In this document: piece by piece, positions 45,321-54,200 of the stretch
Position numbering within the stretch: the first letter of the stretch is position 1
Layout: each line of letters opens with the position of its first letter
Program-made: the position numbers and the translations under genes
Notes under the pieces: model-generated
Told to the model about the DNA's origin: nothing
Database searches by the model: none
What the model saw: only the letters and a program-made list of their open reading frames with translations
Assembly: GCF_002176815.1 (NCBI RefSeq)
Contig: NZ_CP021648.1
Span: 1,620,001 to 1,684,000 of the forward strand
Source: Acidovorax sp. T1
Lineage (GTDB): Bacteria > Pseudomonadota > Gammaproteobacteria > Burkholderiales > Burkholderiaceae_C
DNA length: 64,000 nt
Direction of reading: 5' to 3'

Positions 45321-46418
45321 ATGGTCGTGAACACATCTGAAGTCGAGAGCGCGTTGATCGCCGAACTCCTGGAAGCCCTGCGGGCCCTCCCGGACGTGAC
45401 GGCCGATCTCGCGTGCCAGGGCGACTCTGGCGTACAGGCCGCATTGAACGACGTGTCGGTCTCGATGGAGGTTGCCGGGCGTCCCTTGGCGCTGCTGGTC
45501 GGGATCCGAAAGGCGCTCTATCCGCGGGATGTCCGGCAGGCACTTTGGCAGATCCGTGATGCGGCGTCGCGACGCAGTGGCGATGCCGTCGCAGAAGGCG
45601 CCGTGCCGCTGCTCGCGGCTGAATCGATTTCCCCAGGCGCCAAAGACTTACTGAAAGCGGAACGGGTCGGTTATTTCGACGCCGGGGGCAGCCTGTACCT
45701 CCCCGCACCAGGGGCGCTCTTCTTCGTGGACAAGCCGCCGTCGAAGTCGACCTCTCGGGCCATCCGTTCGCTGTTTTCCGGGCGCCGCGCTCATGTGTTG
45801 CACGGCCTGCTGATGCGTCGCGAGGACTGGCTGGGTGTCACCGAGCTGGCCGAGGATGTCTCGGCATCCCCGTCGACCGTGTCGATGGTCTTGACCGAAC
45901 TGGAACGACTCGACTGGCTGGATTCACGGGGGCAGGGGCCGGGCAAGCAGCGGCGCGTGAGTCAGCCTGCGGCACTCCTGGATGCCTGGGCCACGAGCCT
46001 GCGGCAGCAACCGGCTGCGGCGATGCGCAGGTTCTTCGTTCCTTCCATGAAGGTCGACGCCCTGGCCGCAGGACTCGACGATGTGTGTTCTTCGCATGGG
46101 ATCGACTACGCGGTCACCCACGAAGCGGCTGCCCAGCGCTATGCCCCATTTCTGTCGAACGTCTCCCAGGTTCGCATTCGCATGGCGGCCGGTTCGGCCA
46201 CCGAGGCTGCGCTGGGTGAGCTGGGCGCCCGCCCCGTCAGTGAGGGCGCGAATCTGGTCATCATCGTCACCAAGTCGCCAGGGGATCTGCTGTTCAGGCA
46301 GCGGGTGGACGGTGTCTGGCTGGCCAGCCCGATCCACACCTACCTGGACCTGGTGCGCGCCGAGGGGCGCGCCAAGGAATTGGCCGAGCACCTGCGCAAG
46401 GAAAGGATCGGCTTCTGA
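45321..46418 (+). CDS. AbiEi-like antitoxin / transcriptional repressor (type IV TA)
   Basis: 365 residues from the ATG at 45321; the GTG at 45327 has better spacing to GAGG and is an alternative start. A winged-helix segment near 175-215 (LGVTELAEDVSASPSTVSMVLTELERLDWL) is followed by a C-terminal domain of the AbiEi type (LASPIHTYLDLV). The partner gene follows directly with a TGATG overlap. In AbiE systems the antitoxin neutralises the nucleotidyltransferase without direct binding and represses the operon, which fits the palindromes upstream. Confidence 0.78.
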   Translation: MVVNTSEVESALIAELLEALRALPDVTADLACQGDSGVQAALNDVSVSMEVAGRPLALLVGIRKALYPRDVRQALWQIRDAASRRSGDAVAEGAVPLLAAESISPGAKDLLKAERVGYFDAGGSLYLPAPGALFFVDKPPSKSTSRAIRSLFSGRRAHVLHGLLMRREDWLGVTELAEDVSASPSTVSMVLTELERLDWLDSRGQGPGKQRRVSQPAALLDAWATSLRQQPAAAMRRFFVPSMKVDALAAGLDDVCSSHGIDYAVTHEAAAQRYAPFLSNVSQVRIRMAAGSATEAALGELGARPVSEGANLVIIVTKSPGDLLFRQRVDGVWLASPIHTYLDLVRAEGRAKELAEHLRKERIGF

Positions 46419-47314
46419 TGGTCAAACCTTCGCACTTCGGCGGATACAGCGATGCCTACACCGTGGACTGTGAGCGTGTCCTCGTCACGCTGTTGCGCGG
46501 GCTCGGGCCATGGAAGGAGTCGGTCTTCCTGGTCGGAGGTCTGACGCCGCGCTATCTGGTGCCCCAGCGTCCACCCGACGTGCCTGCGCACGCCGGCACG
46601 CTGGATGTCGACATCGTCATCGATCTGCAGCTCCTGGCCGACACCGACGCGTACCACTCGCTGGAGGACAACCTGAAGCGCATGGGCTTCGAGCGCGCTG
46701 TCAACGAACAGGGGTTGAAGCTTTCGTGGCGATGGCAGACGCGCACCGAGCACGGGGCGCTGATGGTGCTGGAGCTCTTGGCCGATGCGCCCCAGATCGC
46801 CGGGGGCCGCGTGCAGCCGTTGCCGACGGAAGGCACGATCTCGGCGCTCAACATTCCGCACTCGTCCATTGTTTTCGACCTGCATCAGGTCACCGAGATC
46901 CGCGCGGAGCTGCTGGGCGAGAACGGCGTGGCCACCGAACGCGTCAAGCATGCGGACATCGTCAGCTTCACGTGCCTGAAGGCCTTCGCGTTCGACCAGC
47001 GCTTCGAGCGCAAGGACGCCCATGATTTGGTCTATTGCATCGAGCATGCCCCAGACGGGCTCGGCGCCGTCGTCGCAGCCTTTGGCCATGCGATGGCCGG
47101 CTCGCATTCAGCCGTCATCCGGGAGGGACTCGATGTCCTGAGGCGCCGATTCGCCAATGACGAGGCGACCGAGGGCTACCGCAAGGACGGGCCGGTTTCG
47201 GTGGCCAAGTTCGAGCTTGGTGAAGGGCCGGACGCCGAACTCCGCGAGGCCAGGGTGCTCCGGCAGCGCCAGGCCAGTGACCTCATCGACCGGCTGCTCG
47301 CCGGCATCGGGTAG
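46418..47314 (+). CDS. AbiEii-like nucleotidyltransferase toxin
   Basis: 298 residues. A nucleotidyltransferase core is visible near the N-terminus: FLVGGLTPRYLV (about 31-42) and LDVDIVIDL (about 62-70, the acidic metal-binding pair). Later come VKHADIVSFTCLKAFAF and KDAHDLVYCIEH, which match the lysine- and aspartate-containing motifs of the AbiEii/AbiGii group. Such toxins add nucleotides to tRNA in studied relatives. The start overlaps the antitoxin stop. Confidence 0.78.
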   Translation: MVKPSHFGGYSDAYTVDCERVLVTLLRGLGPWKESVFLVGGLTPRYLVPQRPPDVPAHAGTLDVDIVIDLQLLADTDAYHSLEDNLKRMGFERAVNEQGLKLSWRWQTRTEHGALMVLELLADAPQIAGGRVQPLPTEGTISALNIPHSSIVFDLHQVTEIRAELLGENGVATERVKHADIVSFTCLKAFAFDQRFERKDAHDLVYCIEHAPDGLGAVVAAFGHAMAGSHSAVIREGLDVLRRRFANDEATEGYRKDGPVSVAKFELGEGPDAELREARVLRQRQASDLIDRLLAGIG

Positions 47315-47541
47315 CGGACATGTCGATCGAGTGCCTCTACATGCGCGATGCCCCGACTACGGCTCGATCCGAACTACGCGCTTGCCGGCCTGGGCCTGCT
47401 CGCACATTTTCGGCGATTCTCCGTCGATTAGTGTCAGCAGGCTCATCTGGTGAGCTTGTCGGCCGTCAGCATTCAAGGTTGACTGGACCACGCTGCGCGC
47501 GGTCCTTCCCTATGAATGCAGTGCGCAAGCGCGGGAGGCAA

Positions 47542-48156
47542 ATGGCATCGATCAAGGGCGTAATGCTGCTACCTCTGGATGCAGAGAGCTACCGCCGCCA
47601 CATGGCGCACCACACTTTCCTGGCCAAGGTGAATTCGGGAACCAAGACACCCGACTCCAGACTTGAACTCACGCAACTCGTGGAGGAGCGCGTTCGGCAG
47701 GAGATGCAGCTACGGTTTTCGGCAACCCGGTTCCGAGTCCTGCGGTGGGAGCAGGTGGACCTGCGCAACCGCTACGTGGTCCGGTTTCGCGAGCTCGACG
47801 GCGTTTTTGAGACCGGCAACGGGGTCACTGTGCTCCTCGAAGTCAAGGCCAGTGCAAGCAAGGGCAGCTTGAAAACCGGCCTGGAGCAACTGCGTGCCGC
47901 GGTGAAGACTGCTACCCATGCTCACGCGAGCACCATTGGGGTCCTGGTCGTCGCTGACCTTGGCGAGTGGTTTGACACGTTCGGCCAGGCCGCAGCGCAG
48001 CCATTGGCGGACTACTTTGCGGGCATGGACCTGGACCTACTGGACTGGCCTCCTCGCGTGCCCGTCGGCAAGACCTCGGGCATCTGCGTCTCGTTGATCC
48101 CCGGCTCGGCGCTGTGCGAATGGCTGCCGACGGACTCGGAAGGCGACACGGTATGA
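47542..48156 (+). CDS. small PD-(D/E)XK nuclease-like protein
   Basis: 204 residues from the ATG at 47542 behind GGGAGG; the ATG at 47512 in the same frame is an alternative. The central part has the nuclease-like pattern ELDGVF (D86), then VTVLLEVKAS with E100-x-K102, and a downstream helix (KTGLEQLRAAVKTA), as expected for a PD-(D/E)XK fold. No DNA-binding domain is seen. Its stop is shared with the start of a 43-codon ORF that leads into the sacsin-like gene, so it is probably the first gene of that operon. Confidence 0.68.
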   Translation: MASIKGVMLLPLDAESYRRHMAHHTFLAKVNSGTKTPDSRLELTQLVEERVRQEMQLRFSATRFRVLRWEQVDLRNRYVVRFRELDGVFETGNGVTVLLEVKASASKGSLKTGLEQLRAAVKTATHAHASTIGVLVVADLGEWFDTFGQAAAQPLADYFAGMDLDLLDWPPRVPVGKTSGICVSLIPGSALCEWLPTDSEGDTV

Positions 48157-48284
48157 GCCGGCCGCCGCTCAACCGGGCTGAGGCTGGCGTGCCTAGCTTG
48201 TCGAAATCGAGCCTGGCGGTTTTGTCGCTCGGCCGGAAGATATCCATACGTAGTCGAGAGCTTTGCGGGGGACGCAAGAAGTGA
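48153..48284 (+). CDS. possible 43-aa linking ORF
   Basis: An ATG at 48153 overlaps the preceding stop (ATGA). It opens 43 codons starting MSRPPLNRAEAGVP and ending ELCGGRKK, and its TGA at 48282-48284 overlaps the GTG start of the next gene (GTGA). The product is basic with no recognisable domain. It could be a real micro-protein or a leader that couples translation of the nuclease gene to the giant ATPase gene. Chance cannot be excluded. Confidence 0.35.
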   Translation: MSRPPLNRAEAGVPSLSKSSLAVLSLGRKISIRSRELCGGRKK

Positions 48285-51200
48285 CTGGATTCACCACCGA
48301 CTACGTCAATCAGATTGCGATCAATCTGCGCGATCGCTACAGGAGCGGCTTCCCGATCCTGAAGGAACTCGTGCAGAACGCAGACGACGCGGGAGCAAAG
48401 TCCCTGGCGTTCGGGTTTCACCCTGGTCATGGTGCGGCAGCCGACCACATGCTGCTCAAGGGCCCGGCTCTTTGGGTGCTGAATGACGGGAGGTTCAAGG
48501 CAAGCGATCGCCGCGCAATTCGCTCGTTTGGACTGAACGCCAAGGCGGGTGATTCCGGGGCGATCGGAAAGTTCGGCCTCGGCATGAAGAGCGTCTTCCA
48601 CCTCTGTGAGAGCTTCTTCTACTTGGCAAGCCATGGGGGAGAACTCAGTCAAGACTTTCTGAACCCGTGGCGCGCTGAAGACTATGACTGCTCGGAGATG
48701 CACCAGCAGTGGGAGACCGTCACAGACCAAGACTTGGGCTGCCTGGAGGCGGTGGCGCGAGCACAGCCCGAGGCATCCAGCGGCCGAGATTGGTTCCTGT
48801 TGTGGGTTCCTCTGCGTCAGCAGTCGCATGTTCCCCGATCAGGCGAACGACCCATGGCGGCAATCATCGAGCGGTATCCCGGTGAGAACCCCGCAGAGGA
48901 CCTCGACTTCTTCTCAGACCCCCGCACCGATCAACGCATCGGGGGACTGTTGCCGCTTCTGAGAAACCTGAAACAGGTGAGGTTTGCCGGGGCGGACATG
49001 CGTGAACCGTTCACGGTGACTCTGGAGTCGCACCCTTCGGATCAACGGCTGGATCACGAGACTGACGACGTTCAGATCTCCGGCACTGTCAGGGATGATC
49101 GCCCGCGCTCTGAGCACATGCACTTCCTGGTTCGCCAGCGCGTGCCAGGTGCCGTTCTGCCTTTCGGCGCGCTGCGTGCGGCCAAGAGCTGGCCGACGTC
49201 TATGGTCATCACGGAGGCTGGGACCCGCGAGCCGAGACCCGACAAGGCGGTCGCCGAAGCAGCCGTGATGTTTGCTCATGCAGACAAGCGTGCCGGTCGA
49301 CTGGACCTGCAGTGGGCCGTTTTCCTTCCGGCCGAGGAGCAGCGCTTCAGCTACGAAGCCTGGATACCAGGGTCTTCCCGGGAGTATCGAATCGTCCTGC
49401 ACGGGCAATTCTTCGTTGATGCCGGTCGTCGGGGTATTGCCGACATGGACGCTTTGGACAAGCCTTGTGAGGTCTTGCCAGAAAGCCCATCGCAGCACGT
49501 AGTGCTGAAGCAATGGAACCAGTCATTGGCGCAGCAGGCCGTGCTGCCGGAGTTCCTACCGGGACTCTCGGAGTACGTCAAAGCCGCTGGACTGAAAGAC
49601 GACGAGACTGCTGCGCTGACCCGCGCCATCGTGGAGTGCGCTGCGGCGGGCGATGCGGGGTCGCGCGTCGCGTTTTATCCGACGTTTCAGCAATTCATAT
49701 GCAAACGCTTTGCCTGGATTCGACGGCTGACGATGTCAGGGTCGCGTTGGGAGCTCGTCGAGCCGGCCGTTGAACCGGTGTTGTCCTTGCCAGCTCCACC
49801 CCTGCACGATGCAGAGAGACCGTGGCGAGCGATGCCTGGCCTGGCAGTTTTGAACGGGTATGCGTTTGCTGATGCCGCGGCCCCCAGTCTTGCGATCGGC
49901 CACGCCACCTGGGAGCCGGGTCTTCTGATTCGTGCCTTGAAGGGCATCGATGCGCAGATACTGAAGAGCGGGACGGACCTCGAATATCTCGCCAACTTCC
50001 TGGAGATGGAGGCTGCGCGGTACGTCCGTACTAGCGACATCCAAGATGCATTGGTCGCCCTCTTGCGAACGTGCCTGCAGGCAGTACGTTTGGTCGATGT
50101 TCGCCAGCACAGGAAGCTTTTCAAGCGCATCGTTCAACTGTTGTCGCCCGACCGGATATTCGCGTTCGGTCCGCAGGATCATGCGGCCAAAGGGGCAATA
50201 CCTGAGGCACTCTATCGAACGCTTTTGAGCGCTTCGACCCGCGCGCTGCCGGTACCTGGTGATCTCGGTCCGGACGGCGTTACTGCGATCACGAGCGATG
50301 CAGACCTCGGTGCCTGGCTGGATGCCATGACGCGGCACGACTTGAGCGAATCGCACTCAGGCGGCGTTACCAAGGCTCAGCTTCTTGATGCTTCAGAGCG
50401 CGTCATTCGAGCAGCTGGCGACGAGACCAGGCAAATATCGCTGCTGCGCCAGTGCAGCCGCCTCAAGGTGCTTCGTGCCTACAAAGGTGCGGATGGCGAT
50501 ATCGAGGGCGTATCCCTGGCCGAATTGACCGAGTCCCATGGCCGAGGGTGGGTCTTCAAGGTTTCCGATCCCAATCGGCCTTTGGGATTCGTCCAGAAGC
50601 TGGCTCGCGCCCTCCCCGAGTTCCGAGTGTTCGTGGTTCGCTCGACCGTCGCGTCTTATGTGGATGGGGTGAGAGAGGATGGCCTTGGCAGGATACCCAG
50701 CTCGGAAGATCCCGAGGCAGTGTTGCGTGCAGCGGGTGCACAGGCGACGCCGCCGCTGCTTGGCGACAACTTGCAGCGCGCCGACCTCCTCACGCTGGTC
50801 GCAACCGCGAAACTCGACGATCCAATCGTCATCCGAGGCGTTCGATACCTGCTGCACGGATCGCCGGACCACTATCTTGGTAGCGATGTGCTGTGGAAGG
50901 ATCCGGTTGGTCAGAAGTCACCCTGGGTCAGGCTATGGCGAATGGTCGATGAGGCGCCGTGGCGCGTGCTGGCCGACAACCTGTGCAGTTCCATACCGGA
51001 CAAGTGTGCACAACCACTCAACGTCAAAGCCGTTGATGAGACCTCCGTGCTCAATCGACTTCGCGTATGCAACGATTTCAGCCGGGTCGACGCGACTGAA
51101 TTCACTTCCGAGGAGATCGATCTGCTGCTCGGCAGGGTGGTGGAGGAGCACGCTTGGATGCGCCTGCCGCTTCACAGGGACTTCAGCGGTCACCGCGGTG

Positions 51201-54200
51201 TGGTGCAGGGTGAATGTTTCTTGGGCCGAGACCCGGAGCTCCCTGATGGCCTGAGTATTGGCGTTCGGTTCGTAGAACCATCCGTCGATGATGACCATAA
51301 GCGGCAGCAGAAGCGATTCCTGCGGACCTGGGACGCGACGACCGCCGCGTCAGTCGTCTTGAGAGCAGCGAGCCCTGTTCAGCATTGGCGCTACCTGATG
51401 GACCTGTTGGGCGCACATCGAACTCTTGCTGATCGACTGCCGCAGGCCTGGAGTGAAACGACATGGTTGCCGCTGGAAACCGGTGAAGCAATCGCGTTGA
51501 ACAGTCTCATCCGCATCAGCAATCTCGACGCTGAAATCAGAGGCCTTGCACGCCGATGTGACTATGCATACGCCGGCCCGGACGACTTGTCCGCCGAACT
51601 CCGGGCTCACCCCGCCTTCCCGGCACTGCTGGCTCAAGTCAGCAGCGGGGAAGAAGCGTTACCGGTTCTGGGGCAGTTGATGTCTGAGGCCGGCCTTTCG
51701 ATCGGTCGGGCAGCACGCACCGGCTATCGTGATTTGCAGCAATACATGTCCACCTTGGTCTCCATCGACCTGCTGCCCGCATGGGGAATTCTTGAGCGGG
51801 CGACGGTCGCAACCTCGATCGATGCGGTCGAGAAGCATCTGGTTCCCGAGGTCGCCAAACAGCTGTCTGCGGACATCTGCCGGAGAACTTTGACCCAGAT
51901 TCCCGAGCTGGGACTGAGTGCGCCCGTGCGCGAGGTCTTCGGCATTTACTTGAGCGAGTGGCGCGCCAGCGCTTCCGAGCCAGAACTCCGCAAGTCGCTT
52001 TCGGAACTCCGGCTGCTGAGCAAGGCCGGAACCTGGGTGCCCGCCGCCGACCTCGTGGCTGGCGTGCATGGCGTGATACCTGAGCTTGTCGTGAACGACA
52101 GACAGCTCGAATCCTTGGGCGGAATCGCTGTTGACAACCGTTCGACGCCAACACTCGAGCCGGCTGACTTGCCGGGTGAAGAGGGCGGCGCTGCGCAGGA
52201 GCAACTGCTGCAGTCGCTAGAGGAGTACTTCGAGCCTTTGGTGTCCAGCAGCGTCAAGCCTGCTGCGGGTGCCGTCATCGGTCTTTTCGGAGAGCGGGTC
52301 GCCTCTCTCGCGAAGAGTTGGCTCGACCCCATCGCATACGAGGACTATCTCGCCAAACTTGGTTGGCGAGACCCGGGCCAAGAGGATGGCTTTGACCGGC
52401 GGGTCAAGTGGATGGGTAACAAGACGCTGGCGCAGGCGCTCAGGACGCTGACCATTCGTGTTGCCGTTTTGAGCGGCAACCACGTGAGCGCGAAGTCATT
52501 GACTGGCGCCGCAGTTCAGGTTCGGATAGCACCTGTTGATGAGCTCCAGACCTTGTTCGTCATGACGGACCGCTGGCAGGGTTTCACGTGTCGGGTGCAT
52601 ATGCGCCCTGCGACCGCGCTCCTGGACAAAGAGCCCCAGCAGCAGCGAGACATCCTGATGCGGACGGGAGAATCACTGCTCAAGGATCTCTACAACCAGC
52701 AGCACGCCAACCTCTCCGAGCTTTTTGCCCTTGCCGACGAGGCGGATCAGGTCACGCTGGACGTGGCTCGCGGCCTGATACTGGAAGGGCTTCCCCAGTC
52801 CTTGCGTTCATTGCCCGGTATCGGAAAGAACAAGAAGCTGGCGAAGGCGTTGGCGAGCCTGGACGAAGCCAGACGCGGTGCGGCCAGCGCCAAGCGGGCG
52901 GGCCGGAGCAGTGCTGGCGCAGCTGCAAGTCTTGAAAGTGCCCTCGCAGACCTTGCCGTGCTGGTCGAATCCGACGAAGAAGTGCAGGGCGCTGTGCTGG
53001 CTGGCATCAAGGCTCGGGTCACGCACAACCAGTACGAAGTAGCCAGCATCCCGTTCGAGGTCTTTCAGAACGCCGATGACGCCGTCATCGAGATGCAGCA
53101 TCTGCAGAAGGCCGACGGCCGCCTGGAGTTCGACGCGGAGGCCATCGGCCGCTTCGTCATGCAGTCGTCGGACCGGATGATCCGCTTCGCCCACTGGGGT
53201 CGCCCTATCAATTACGCTGGTCGTTTGGCCAGCTACAAGGCGGAGTTCGCGAACGATCTCGAGCGCATGTTGATGCTGGGAGCGTCGGCGAAGGACGAAG
53301 ACGAGGGAGTCACCGGAAAGTTCGGACTTGGATTCAAGAGCGTGCTGCTCGCATCGAGCACACCTCGCGTCTGGAGCGGTGACCTGTGCTTTGATGTGGT
53401 GGCGGGATGCCTTCCGCGCAAGTGGAAGGCGAGTCCGGCAACGAAACAGTTCCAGCAAGCGGTGCAGACACCCAGTCAGCGCGCGCTGCGTGGAACGCTG
53501 ATCGAATTGCCGCTCGATTCGCGGGGCGCTGCTTCTGAGGTGACCGAGCGTTTCGCCGGACTTGCTGGGCTTCTGCCGGTCTTCGCGCGGAAGCTTCGTT
53601 GTGTCGTGGTGGGTGAGGAGCCTCACACTTGGCAACCCCGGATCGTTCGGCTGGGCAGCGGCAGGCAGATCGAGATCGGATCTGTGGCGCTTCCCGTCGA
53701 CGGCGGGCGCGTCCACTCCGGGATCCTGGTGTTCAGAGCCGCTTCGGGCAGTGTCGTTCTTCGGATTGGAGCAGGCGGTATCGAGGAATTCGACCGCAAA
53801 GCCCAGCCTGCTGTTCCAGCCACCTGGGTGACAGCGCCGACCCGCGGAACAGCCGCCCGTGGCGTTCTATTGAACGCGCCCTTTCAGATCGACACGGGAC
53901 GCGCGACGCTGGCGCTCGGAAAGTCTGCCACCCTCATCAACACGACCCTGACGAAGACACTCGCGGACGAAGTCTCACCGGTCCTGATTGACTTGCAAAC
54001 CGAGTCGGAATCGAACTGGCCTGTCCTGGCCGCCGCGATGGGATGCTCGCAGTCGGTGTCGCCGGCCGGCTTTTGGTACGGTCTGTGGGAGAAGCTCCTT
54101 GGAGAGCCACCTGAGCAGGATTCAGCGATGGACGTGCGGCTGCTCGACACATTCGGGTGCAGCGTTGTCCGCAATGTCGTTGATCGGACGGGTCGGATTC

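Noticed and set aside
47912..48829. 305-codon minus-strand open frame over the start of the sacsin-like gene
   Set aside because: It overlaps the conserved ATPase motifs of the plus-strand gene, and its sequence has no domain character.
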